From Tanypteryx hageni (lineage: Eukaryota; Arthropoda; Insecta; Odonata; Petaluridae), in the NCBI GenBank assembly GCA_028673005.1, contig CM054116.1:79124572-79188571 (forward strand): a stretch of DNA of 64,000 nucleotides, read 5' to 3'. Both the position numbers and the translations under genes were made by a program. Below the pieces are notes generated by a model that saw only the letters and a program-made list of their open reading frames with translations, ran no database searches and was not told where the DNA came from. Positions 9,503-20,344 of this stretch are shown piece after piece. Numbering within the stretch: the stretch's first letter is position 1; every line of letters begins with the position of its first letter.

Positions 9503-12500
9503 ATGAAAGAATCGACCTCTTTTGTGCGTATACCGCTCCTCACTATCGTGTATGTGTGGCTCCTCTCTCTCTCTCACACCTTCCCCGTCTCACGGCCCTT
9601 CCAATCCCCCCTCCCCACTTTCATCCCCTCTGCCAGATCGCTCCACGCGCGCTCTCTGGCGTAGGTAGGGGGCGGCGCGCGCGCCGCCCGAAGCCCACAG
9701 TCTCTACTATTCCACGCCCAAAGTCGGATCCACTGGCGGTGGTTCTTTTGCCGTGTCACATGCAACGTCGGAAATTTTATCTCGCGGAGCGGAACGTAAC
9801 GCAAAACATGCATTCGGTTCGCGATAGTGTGTGCAAGTTGTTGCGATAACGCGTATTTTTTTAGGAGAGTTTTCCCCCGTCGTTTGTGTTTAAGAAGCAG
9901 TCGGGTCATTTTCACGTGGCTCGATTTTGTGGCGAGAAGATATTTCAGAAACGATTGCTGTAGTCGCAGGAGAAGAAGGAACGTTATCATGATCGAAGAG
10001 GCAATCCTACTAAACTTTAATTGCCGTGGAAACGATTGCCCGTTCGTTCTGTGCCAGTGGAACGGGAGAGTATCGTCGTAATTTTCTTTATTTTTTCGGC
10101 TTTCTGGACTAAAATTTTTGTGTAGTTAGGGAGAGAGTGGCATATCCAAAAAGTTGAGGATCCCTGGTGGATTACGTGAGGAGCTTGCGGGAAAAACGTG
10201 AATACCGCGATTTTTTTCGACTGGGAATATATACGATTTTCATCATTAAGAAGAACCCATGGTGACGCGCGGTGTTATAGAATCGTGGCAAGGGGGTTAT
10301 CCTGACATTTCGATCCAAACAAAGGATGCTGATGGATTGAAGTTAGTTTGATTTGCCTTACTTCCGAAATTTACGGTTATATCTCTCCGGGCATCATTCG
10401 CCCGGCGAGGTCGGTAATGAAAGTCGTCGCATTTGCGTGCGATACGGCATATGCTTGTGTCGCGCGAGCCTTATACCACGGACGGCTTCCACTCTCACCG
10501 GGGGCTATGGACGTGATGGCACCTCCGCTCCCCTGGATACACGCTTCCATTCAATGTCGATGAGAGGGAGGACGGCAAAGGCCGTGATTTGTTTCTGCCC
10601 CTTCGCTTGATTACGCCCGCACGATTGCGACGTGTGGCCGCCTTTATTGTGGTCTGAAAATCGGTGTCGGAAGATTGCCGCATCGAACCTTGGTGTTGAT
10701 TATAGGGTTATCCCGATAACTGATGGATTATACTGGGGTGGGGAAATACTACGAAAGTACTTCACTCCGTTCTTTCGATTATTGTATTGCTCGTGCCCTC
10801 ACCACAGTAATCTATGCGAGAAACGTTCTCGACAGTATTGACCAAGTTAAGGTTTAATGGCGTGTATTTGAGAGTGAGATAGCTACTGTAAAGACTAACG
10901 TAAGATTTTCTTCCATTTAGACCTACTGCTTCTCTTTTAATATTTCATAGTCGTTATATCGTGTAAAAATATATGTTGCACATTTTCTTCTTCACTCTCC
11001 TTTTTCTCGTCAATATTAACTTTTACTCTATACCTATTCTCTTCAAATTTAAAATTTATAGAGTTATATACCACTTATATTCTAATAAAAATGACTAAGT
11101 ATCTTAACTTAGTAATTCTGAATGTCACAGCTTATGATAAATTAACTTAATTCCTTCACTGTACTTGTTCGTATTTTTCCATCAACTTCGTCTTTAATCC
11201 TACTTCCATTAACTATATGCAACAATATTTATTCAGAAAATTAAAGTTTTGATAAAAATACCTCCTAGGTTTTATTGCGGATATCGAAATCGTCTCGTCG
11301 AATCCGACCTGTCGAATGTTATTTTTCTGCTCCAAGCTTCAATTTCGTTCTTTCACACTCCGTGGTTCTCGTTTGTCAATTCATTCACACATTTCTCGAT
11401 TTTAATTGCAGACCACATTTCTGTTAAACTTCAGGGGGTCTAATATGAATGTCTCGTTGTCGGGGTTGACCCATCGCGGTTCGCCGGACACCAGAGCGAA
11501 GCTTTGCAAACCGTCCCCATTCTGTTCCTGCTTCAAATATTCATTGCTCCGTTAAACCCCTCTCGATTGTGTTCGTGCGATCCTCTCTATTGACTCGGAA
11601 CACCGTCATCATGGAGTCAACGTGACTGCCGCCGACCACACGGTAGTTCGGACTCGAACGTGGCCGCTCTCTCGCTTTGCTGTGCTCATCGCGTGGCACC
11701 GGAGAACGGGGCCACGGCGCTCCGACATGCACGAATTGCGATTCACGACACGGGTGGAAGTTTTACTACGCGCACTCCTACTCGAAACGGCGGTCAGGTC
11801 GATGGGAGAGGAGGGAGCGAGAGAGAGAGAGTTGACTTTGGCTCGCGTGTTCCGAAACTAAAGAATAAAATAACAGCGGCCACGTGTCTTGTAGCGGTTC
11901 CCCTCTATTCTTCTTTTGTCGAGAAAAATACCCCTGAAAGTGCAATTTAAAGAGGTTCCGCGTCGCAAGTTCTGCGAAAAGGATTTTTTGTTTTTTTTTT
12001 AGTGGAGAAAAAGGATCGGGAAGTCGTCGATGCATTTTCTGTGCCAGGAAAAGGTCAACGCGCGGAGAACAGATGTTTTCTGTTGCGTAGCCTTGAAGTG
12101 TTTCTGCCATTCATTTTGGGCTTACGTTTATTTAGAGGTGTATATATATGCTTTTTCATAAATTCTTTATTTTCGTGCGTTTGAAATATCGTTTTCCCAA
12201 CAAAACGCATGGCGGATATGCAAAAATGACGTAGGCGAAATTATGTGCATATGGAAAACTATTTCGATTGAGAATTTGGATAGTTTGAGAGGAAATTATT
12301 AAAAAAATATATAAGATCCTTCTAGATTCTCTAGTTGAAATTTGTCAATAATTTCGGGGATAATATAATTTTCTAAATTATTGATAGGGGTTTATATTAA
12401 TTTTTCCTTATTGGTCATATGTTTCTAAGTCTCTTGAAAATTTACTTCAATTCTTCCAACGAGATAATTTCATTCATGTACACATTCTAGAGAGTTTATG

Positions 12501-13994
12501 TTGCTGATAAAAACTGAATTTGGGATTTTTTTATAAACCAGAGCGAAAAAGTCTTCGCAAAGTAATAAAACACAGTAATAAAATTTCCGACCTAGTTCTC
12601 TGCAAAAAAGATTCCGACCAAAAAAATAGACTTCGCGCCCTCCTGCCTTAAATAATAATGCCGCCATCCACTTGGATAGATTTTTGAACAGCCAATTTCA
12701 TGAACGGAGCATTCGGGTGTGCCAACCCTCTTATAAAAAGTTAAAAAAGAAACTGTTCAAAAGGCTTTAGAACGAGAGAGCAGGCATTAAAGAGTGAAGC
12801 GAAGAAAGAGGTGGGAGATCTGGGTGGACCGAGTGGGTGGAAATCGGCCATCATCTCGCCAACTTTGAGAGAGAGGGAGGGGGAGTTGGTTAAGGGAGAT
12901 CGGAGGGTGGGACTACCACCCACCCCCGCGCCAGCCTCGATCGAAATCCTCCACCACCTCCGACCTATCCCAACGCAACCCTCATTGCCCCGCTCCCTCT
13001 GATACCGTCGGGGAGGAAAGCGGAGAATTACAAGGGAGCTAGAGAGAGTGGAGTGAGAGGGACTTTACCCACAGCTGTTGTCACCCAATAAGGGAAGGGG
13101 TTGAAGGGTGGATATTCTTTGGCTTAACCCTTTTATTTTCCCATTCTCTCCCTATCCTCCCAGACCCGTCTGCGACCGAACTTCTCCACGTTCGAAGGCA
13201 TTCAAACTCCGCCGCACGCCTACTTACGAGCACGCAAAAGCTCAGTGGCGCCGGACCATTCCGTCCGTATTTTCTTTTTCGCGTTAAAAAATGTAGTTTG
13301 GACTCGTTTGATTCTTTCTCTTACGTCCTTCCTCTCTCTTACAAACACCTGTCCGGCTTCAATCGGCGTTGCGAAGGGAAGACTTCATTTTCGCGGAGCC
13401 TGGAAGGACACATTCGATCGCGCGTGGAACGAGCGTATTGTGAAGTGACAAAGCCGTCCCATTTTTAGTAGCTCACCGTCACACTTCCGCGCACGATCCA
13501 TAATAGCCCGAAACTTTCGACGGCGTGTTCGTCCAAGTTTTCTCCGAAGGTGACGACCAGCCATTCATCTACTGCCCCCCCCCCCCCCGCGGAGAAGCCG
13601 TGTCTTCTCTCCCTCCTTATTTCTTAACTCGTTTGTTCTTCACGACGCCAAGTTCGAAGGCTCTTATCCCTCCACCCTCTTTCTCTCCGAAGACCGTTAG
13701 AAAATAAAGCGGGCGAGCATGTCGCGTGGAGAGATCTCTAGGGGGTGTCTCGTACGAGAAAAGGGAGGTGATGACGCTTTACTTTACAGATAAGTCCGTT
13801 GACCAGATGGAAGAATAGTCCGTCTGATTCCGCGACGTTTTTGCGAGTGCCTGATACGTCTCCGCTACGACCGTGCCGTGTACGTGGAGGAATAAGGGGA
13901 GCGAAATAAAGTTAGGTGTCGTGGTTTTATCGCTTAGACAAAACGTGTGCCTCGAAACGGTTGACGGAATACCCCCTTTCGAAGTGTTGGAGCG

Positions 13995-14030
13995 ATGGAT
14001 GTTTTGACTTCGTTATCGTCTGTGATGTAG
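13995..14030 (+). other. Upstream ORF 1 (11 codons)
   Basis: ATG at 13995 reads MDVLTSLSSVM and stops at TAG 14028-14030, 122 bp before the transporter ATG. If the messenger starts upstream of this point it would be scanned first and could lower translation of the main frame. Confidence 0.35.
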
Positions 14031-14062
14031 AGGTGATTGATTGAGAGGTATCCAGTGTGCGA

Positions 14063-14146
14063 ATGCTCAGGCCCTGTAAAGGCCAGAGTGATAACGTGAT
14101 CTTTCGACGACTCGAGGGGAAAAAATCGGTTTTTCTTGTGCTGTGA
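14063..14146 (+). other. Upstream ORF 2 (27 codons), in frame with the main start
   Basis: ATG at 14063 reads 27 codons (start MLRPCKGQSD, end KKSVFLVL) and ends at TGA 14144-14146, only six bases before the transporter ATG at 14153 and in the same frame. It fixes the N-terminus, because no upstream in-frame start can be used without reading through that TGA. Such a close arrangement would favour reinitiation or leaky control; this is inference. Confidence 0.4.
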
Positions 14147-14152
14147 CGAGTG

Positions 14153-15527
14153 ATGCCCCTCGACATGGTAGTGGCTGCTTTGGGTCGTTCGGCCGGACCT
14201 TCCGGAAGGAGGACGAACCTCAAGAGGAGTCGGAGCGATGGAGGCGAGAGGGAGAGGATACGAGGAATAGCCCAGACCATCGCTTCGGTTGAGTTGAGAA
14301 TGAGCGAACGTAGGAGGAGCAGCGACGATCCGGCCGTCTTCGGACTCAATCACGGCACCATCGTGGAGTCTCCGGAGAAGGATGAACAGATGGACGTGGA
14401 CGCTTTAGAAGACTCTGACGAGGAGAAAGAAAGGCCGAGCGACGATAGGGACTCTCTCGGTTACTGTCCCGTCCACGGAAAAGCCGGCGTGAAGTTGGAC
14501 ATGCGAAAGAATCGAAGCTTCGGCGACGTCGTGGGGAGCGGGGGAAGGCTGAACGGATTGAGCGACGGTTTGGTCAGAATGTTAGTGAACAGCATAACTC
14601 TCGGTTGTCTGGAGGACAGGAGAGGGGAGAGGAGGAGCGTCGGGGAGAGGAAATGCGCCTCCTCCGACCAATTTGTCCCCTCCCGGGGACCTTCGTTCAA
14701 CGTTACCGACAACGCGTCCAAGTTGGACTCGGAAGGGGTCGCATCCGAATTGGAAGACGTCTTTGACAACGCCAACGTCGCCGCGTTCTCGTCTATCGGG
14801 AACGAGACTCAAGAAAGCGACGCGGAGGGTGCCCGCGGTTCCTTTCCCGCGGCGGGAGCGGCATCCCCTTTCACTCGGTTAAAGCGGAGAAGACTCAGGC
14901 GTCAGAGGAGACTTTGCCTCTCTATGGACAGCGGGGTATCCTTGGTTGCCGAAGACGGCGGGGATGCCGACGACGAGGAAGAGGAATACCTCCCGGATAA
15001 GAAGGCTGAAGATAGGCGGAGGTCGCAACAGGTGTTCCAAGGAGACGTGCGCGTCGAGGTTCGCAGGGCAGAAGTAGAGGAAGAGCACGAGGAAGACGGA
15101 GTGGAAGAGATCAGCCCTCTACTGTCGGTGCAGGCATTGCAACCGCAGCCGAGGGTCATCATTGTGGTCGGAGAAGGTCCAGGCGAGGAAGGGATCGATG
15201 CTGAGGAAGCGGCCGAAGCAAACGATTTGGTTGGACCACTGTTGGCGTTGAGGCCTTCGGTTGCCGGTTTCCTTAACCATGGTCGCCGTCACAGTCACCC
15301 TAAGACGAAGGGAGAATCTCCCCCGAGGACGGCGGCCTTGGTGTTGCTCTCCCCTCAGGATGAGTTGAGAGAGGAGGAAGATGTTAGGGTTGAAATGGAA
15401 GAGCCGGAACCCATTTGCAGGAGGCACAGCCAACCGGCGACTATTCAAGGAGAGAACTGCAAGTGGGAAGAACCTGGAATGGAGAGGGAACCGAGAGGAG
15501 AGGGTTCGATCCCGGATCTTCCGAAGA
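14153..15527 (+). CDS. Monocarboxylate-transporter-like (SLC16), coding exon 1
   Basis: First coding exon, 458 codons plus one base. ATG 14153 is the first ATG after the in-frame TGA at 14144; a second ATG follows at 14168. The donor is AAGA before gtgagt (15528), leaving phase 1. The exon alone would not reveal the family: it is hydrophilic and largely disordered-looking. Visible features are an RS/E-rich start, a compact Cys/His-containing block with YCPVHGKAGVKLDMRKNRSF (residues ~104-123) followed by an LNGLSDGLVRMLVNSITLG segment, a strongly basic run RLKRRRLRRQRR (242-253), an acidic run near 267-279, and two copies of RRHS(H/Q)P (378-383 and 423-428) that fit basophilic kinase and 14-3-3 type sites. 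No membrane segment. The join to exon 2 adds transmembrane helix 1, so the region would be a cytoplasmic N-terminal tail. A tail this long is unusual for MCTs, whose N-termini are normally short. Assignment to the same gene rests on exact phase match and position. Confidence 0.75.
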
Positions 15528-17221
15528 GTGAGTGCCAAATAAATGTCGATGCGGTGTCCTTTTGTCTGTTTCAATCAATATCGCGGTCGGCTTGAAAAAT
15601 GATACTGAAATGGAATTTCTGTAATTGTAGCAGTATTGAACTGTTAGACGACCGAATTACATGGTAACGATTTAAAAGCGGAGTATTTACGATTTAGTCG
15701 TAACGGGGAAGCGAATTTAGTTGTATTTCTTATATAGTCAAAGGATCGAAGGCTTTGTTTGACAGGTATGAACGCCTCGGACAGCTGAAAAAATACTAAC
15801 AGCTATTTTGGATTATTGTTAGCACACTAAATGCGGATTTTGTTGTAGTAATTTTAAGTTATAAGCAACGAGTAATATTAATGAATTGCAGTAACCATCG
15901 GAGTATATAGAAGAGTGAATTAATTATTTTTTGGCCAATCGTGTGCAAGAAATTTATAATGAAAGTACAAAGTAATTGCTGGAATCGTTGCCTAAGCCTC
16001 ATGATTGAGTGCGGCCGCAAATTGCAAGACTTTCATGCTTCCATCTCTAGCTAATTGCTCCGTAGATTTACGGTAATAGATGGCATAGGCTTTTATTTCG
16101 TTCCAATACCGAAGGCAATTAATCTTCTTACAATTAGGATTTTAAATAAGAAAATCATCACTACAAAAAATTATTCTAGATGGAATTGACGTGCTTTATG
16201 CCATAGCAGTGCATTTAATGAAGTGATAAACATTTATCTTTAAACTGATTTAATTTACCCGCATAAAAATCAAGTAATATACTTGAAAAAATCTGTTTTG
16301 AAAGTATTTATTGAAAGTAAAATGGTTGGAATCATTGAAGATAAAAAAATATATATATTTTGATTTAATATTTAACCAGTATATTCACAATGCTGTTTAT
16401 TATTACATATTGTTATTTTAAAGAGGAAATTTTGATGTGTTTTGGTATGAACGAATTTTCCACATAAATATAAATGCTATTGTTGGAACTCGAGTTTAAA
16501 AGTAATATAAGCTTGCGACTCAAATTACTTCCATAATATTATACATTAGGTGTGTAATTTGAGTTTAAAGAGTTCAATTAAATTATTATACGCGAGTCCA
16601 ACTCTAGGTTTGTGTTAAAGTTTTCTATAAATGGCATTTAACGGTCTTTAAAACTAATCTGGAGAGATTGATGTATCCAGAATAATTTTAAATATTTTAT
16701 CGATACGAAATTTCATTTTTAGCAAATATATTTAATCTCAAAATATTTTTGCCGGCGATGAATGACGAAAATATAAATGTACCTATCTCGGAAAATGTAA
16801 GCGACATATTTGATCGAACTCCGACATTTACGCAGTGAGTTACATTCTTTTCTTTCGTGGCGTTTAACCTAGTTGGGAAACATTTTTCGATACTTCGACT
16901 AATCAGTGGCGGCTCGTGTATAGGCACTGCGGAACTGCAGCACCCCCTATTTCCACTTGATATTATCAATAACATTTAATATAATGAGTCCTTTTTTCTT
17001 TAATTCTTTCTTTATTTTTGTAGTACAATATATATTCCTTAAGCTTAATGTCAGTACTTCAGTAGCCATCCCCTAGTTTATGAAAAAGGCTAAAGGCTAA
17101 AAATTTTCTGGAGCAGCACCCCCACTAATTTTAGCTACGAGCCGCCACTTTTAAAGTCGATAATCGACTTTAAAAAAATGAATCATATGACGTGATTATT
17201 TTTTATAAACTTATGTCCTAG
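15528..17221 (+). other. Intron 1 of the transporter gene
   Basis: Starts gtgagt and ends tgtcctag; 1694 bp, phase 1. AT-rich, with one hAT-type miniature element near its 3' end and, between that element and the acceptor, a 27-bp near-perfect palindrome (17148-17174) with core aaagtcgat / atcgacttt. Confidence 0.7.
16904..17150. mobile_element. hAT-like miniature element in intron 1
   Basis: Left end cagtggcggctcgtg and right end cacgagccgccactg-like (tacgagccgccactt) form terminal inverted repeats of about 14 bp around 247 bp of AT-rich filler. Both sides also carry gcagcaccccc in the same orientation. CAGTG ends point to hAT. I see no convincing 8-bp duplication, so the flanks have decayed. 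No coding capacity. Confidence 0.65.
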
Positions 17222-17404
17222 GCTTGGATCCTCGGAAAACGTGGACGCTATGGAGACACTATTATCCGGAAGGAGGCTGGGGTTGGGTGATTGTTGTCGT
17301 GTCCGTCATCGTCAACGTGCTTGTCCACGGCCTTCAGCTTTCCTTTGGAATTCTTCTCAAGCCAACGGCGGAGCGGTTCCAGCCCGAAAGGGAAGCTGAT
17401 TCAG
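17222..17404 (+). CDS. Monocarboxylate-transporter-like (SLC16), coding exon 2 (TM1)
   Basis: Acceptor cctag at 17217-17221; donor CAG before gtaggg at 17405. The split codon a+gc gives serine and the frame then reads LDPRKTWTLWRHYYPEGGWG and on through WVIVVVSVIVNVLVHGLQ. PEGGWGW matches the conserved [D/E]G[G/S][W/F][G/A]W signature at the start of transmembrane helix 1 in the MCT (SLC16) family of the major facilitator superfamily. These proton-linked carriers move lactate, pyruvate, ketone bodies or related solutes across the plasma membrane; which solute cannot be told. The exon is 183 nt and ends in phase 1 after the first loop (ERFQPEREADS), where MCTs continue toward helix 2. Helices 2-12 are not in this window. 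Confidence 0.9.
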
Positions 17405-18597
17405 GTAGGGAAAGTTGCCAAAAATCTTCCCTCCCCAAAGTTGTGCTGATGTTGTCGTAATTTCGGGGAAGAGGATGTGTCAAGTGTCCTCTGAGAAGAA
17501 GAATAGTCGTCCCGGCGAGTGTGAGGAACGTCAATATTCGAATTGGGTCACAATAGAGCTGTCATCTCTTTCGTGGATTAAGTAATAGGAAAGGGTGGCT
17601 TTATGCGTTTGAAGGGGTGCAGAGATTTAACTTTTGGTAGTTTCGAGAATATCGTAAACCGAGTATTTTTTATTTATTCGCAATCCTAAATCAATTTTAT
17701 GTTTTGCGAATCAAGCATGAAATTTTTCTCATAAGCTTTACCGTACCGATTCAGTTCTAAGAAACATTTTCTCTCCGAAAGTGAGCTTATGAGTATTCGA
17801 AGAATGATAGGGAGTGTATTCAGATATGGTTTTTGAGATTGCAAATAAATCGTTAACTTTGGAGGAAAAGTGCGTGTAATTTGATGATCCTATTTCTGTA
17901 CAGAATGATGCAGATTGACTGTTATTACTAACTACCTGCAATTTAATTTTTGCGAAAAACGAAACATGTTAGAGTTAAGATTTCATACATTACGGTTTAA
18001 AAAATTTGGACGAGTAGATTCCACGACAGATTAATTAATATACATTTTGATTTGTGAATTCAAGCAATTATGCACAAGGTCACTGCGTAGAAATCTGGTG
18101 CCTGGTGCAAAAAGTCAAATAGAAATAAAAATAAGAAAAACATTTTATTATCGAACTCAAAAGGAGAAAATTATTTTTGTTTGGTCGACCAAAAACAGTT
18201 ACATTAGCAATTTGAAAATGTTAATTGTAAAATTGGTGTTAAATTTGTAAACCTATTTGGAGTTTAAATATGGATAACTTAGATGGTTTAGAGAATAGTA
18301 GTATATAGATATGATGAACTTTTTAATTAGAAAACCACACAACAAGTTATCCCATTCTTCAAACTTGTAAGTTACAATGCTTATTACGCTATCCCAGGTT
18401 AATGCTCTTACGTTAGTGGTGCAATTGTTTTATTCTGATGCTCATAAATAGGCAGTACAAGCGTAAGCTGGTTTCTAATCCTGCTGGGGTAAGAGTTTTC
18501 AGATTTCGAAGGGGTTGAAACATATGTTAAAATATATATACGCCAAGTTAAAAAGAGAGAAAAGCTGTATAAAAATGTCGCCTCAGTTCACGACACA
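17405..18597 (+). other. Start of a very long intron 2
   Basis: Begins gtaggg. AT-rich with no recognisable coding or repeat ends up to the pogo element. No MCT-like exon (next expected to carry helix 2 with an A/S-W-I-x-S type opening) was found from here to the window end, so this intron would exceed 46 kb. Confidence 0.5.
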
Positions 18598-18599
18598 TA

Positions 18600-20340
18600 G
18601 GGGAATGAGGGGCAAGAGTCCGCACTTATCAAAAAATAATATAATATTTACACTGATTAATGTAAACATTTTTATTTATCAAGAAATAATTTCACAAACC
18701 TGTCTGTTACAAGACTGTTTTTTCGTATTGCTGCATATTGTACGGAATAATCGCAATTTCAAAAAAATTAACAAGGAAAAATAGAAAACTTGCCCTGCAT
18801 GTGGGGTAAGTGTCCGCGCCGTGTGGGGCAAGAGTCCTAACCACAGTTTTCACATAAAAACTTTCCCTTGCCAGAATAGGATGTGCATGGCTCCTCCCAT
18901 GATGCCTTGCATATAAAGCACTTTATCCAGTCAACCTTTGTTGGCTCTGAATAGACTGTTCCACAACCATCATAATAGTATTCAGTCTTCCCTGAAAGGT
19001 CTATTCCTTGTTTTGCGCCCACAAGCCCCCGCTGAGAACCGCAGCCCTTGATCTTGGGTTTAGTCACTTTACTGTCTTTAAGCTGATTGGTGTCAGGGGA
19101 ACTAGTTAAGATATCTGAACGCTTTTTGTTCTTACGCCGTGTCTGGGCATGTGAAGCTTTTGGATATGGTCTGATGTTCACGGGTGAAACGAGACTTTTG
19201 AGGTGTGCAAGGTGAATCAGTATTATCTGAAGTGAAAATGGAAGGTCCATAAACATTAGATGATGAATGAGATTCTTCGCCATCCACGCTCATTCCTTTA
19301 ATTCCTGGATTTTCCTCCATTAGTTCAGTTTCGCCATTTTCTTGGTTAGGATTTGGCAGGTCTGTAACTAATGATGATAGAAAATCAACCTCACCAAACA
19401 CATCTCGATCAAGAGGCCAAACGCCGCATGCCTGGAACCCCTTGACTGCATTCCCAACTGTAGCATCTTTTTGCAAAGGTTTTCCAAAACAGCGCTGCTA
19501 CTTGGAATTGCGTTATTTCTCTGCCGGGGTTAGACGAAATCCATTTGTCACACTCTGAAGAATAAAAAGATTTGAATGGACCAAAGAATGTTTTGTCGAG
19601 TGGCTGAGCTTTGTGTGAGCTGTGAGGAGGCTAAGACAAAAAGTGGATAAATTGGTCTAACAGAAATCTATTGCAGCAACGGAAACATGCGATGCATGGT
19701 AGTACTGGATGAGCAAGACTGGAACCCCCGCAGAGGGTTTTGTATTTTCCTTTAGATGCTTCAACCACTCAACGAAAAGCTCCGAAGTGATGAAACCGGA
19801 ATCACTTGTTAGAAATAAAGTACCCGGAGGAGTTCCATATGCGAGCTCATGTTTCATACGTTTTCTAGAGAAAATCAAGGCCGCAGGAACATAATTCCCT
19901 GAAGCAGACATGCAGCATGCAAAAGTGATTGTCTGGCCTCTATCACCTGACACAACTTTGTTTACAGATTTTTATTTCCCCATTATCATGTGCTAAACTC
20001 TACCGGCCATTACACAACCACATCATGAGCTGGGAATCAGCCATATGTACCAAAAAATGTGCCAAAAAGTACATTTTGAGATCCTATATACAAACTTAGA
20101 ATTGCACCAAAACCCTAATGTGTACGCAATAATTAGAGATTGTTAAATATAAGATAAAAGTAGTATAAAAGATTAAATAAGCAAAAACTTACGTACCGTG
20201 CTGTGACGCCTTCCTTGTCGCTGAACCCTCTACTGAAGTTGGTCTCTTGAGTTGCTAGAAGCGACCAGCAGTGCCAACACTTAATAAACGACTAAACAAT
20301 TTCGAAATGGGAATCTTGCCCCGTGCTGACTCTTGCCCTG
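18600..20340 (-). mobile_element. pogo-like DNA transposon, internally deleted
   Basis: The block ggggcaagagtc occurs near the left end (18609-18620) and in inverted form near the right end (gactcttgccc, ending at 20339), with TA dinucleotides outside (18598-18599; 20341-20342) as expected for the Tc1/mariner superfamily. A further copy of ggggcaagagtcc lies at 18825-18837 immediately after the transposase stop codon, and a related gtggggtaagtgtccgc at 18811, so the termini contain repeated subterminal motifs. The part that would encode the N-terminal DNA-binding domain is missing. Confidence 0.75.
18837..19986 (-). pseudogene. pogo/jerky-type transposase (DDE_1), C-terminal part
   Basis: Minus-strand reading begins GDRGQTITFACCMSASGNYV, continues with the conserved SGFITSELFVEWLKHL, then PPHSSHKAQPLDKTFFGPFK and KGFQACGVWPLDRDVF, and ends in a zinc-binding-looking tail CFICKASWEEPC...FLCENCG with stop at 18837. 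These are recognisable landmarks of pogo-family DDE_1 transposases. Frames change at about 19650 and 19280 (frameshifts). The usual LLILDN(H/Y).SH block carrying the second catalytic Asp reads LLIQYYHASH here, so that residue is gone. The N-terminal CENP-B/HTH region is absent. Non-functional relic; it lies in intron 2 of the transporter, antisense to it. Confidence 0.85.
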
Positions 20341-20344
20341 TATT

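Larger units (their letters stand above)
9181..14152 (+). promoter_or_regulatory. GC-rich upstream region of the transporter gene
   Basis: About 5 kb of markedly higher GC and CpG content than the rest of the window, without transposons, ending at the transporter start codon. It contains GA/CT tracts of the kind bound by GAGA factors in insects (9561-9575, 11815-11831, 12867-12880), a TATA-like tataaaaata at 9493-9502 and a C-run near 13575-13588. Open frames here exist on both strands but none shows protein character, as expected in GC-rich DNA poor in stop codons. Promoter and 5' leader are inferred from position; the transcription start is not determined. Confidence 0.5.

Noticed and set aside
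13927..14353. Two ~140-residue minus-strand frames over the start of the transporter exon
   Set aside because: They mirror GC-rich coding and leader sequence in other frames, with no protein character.
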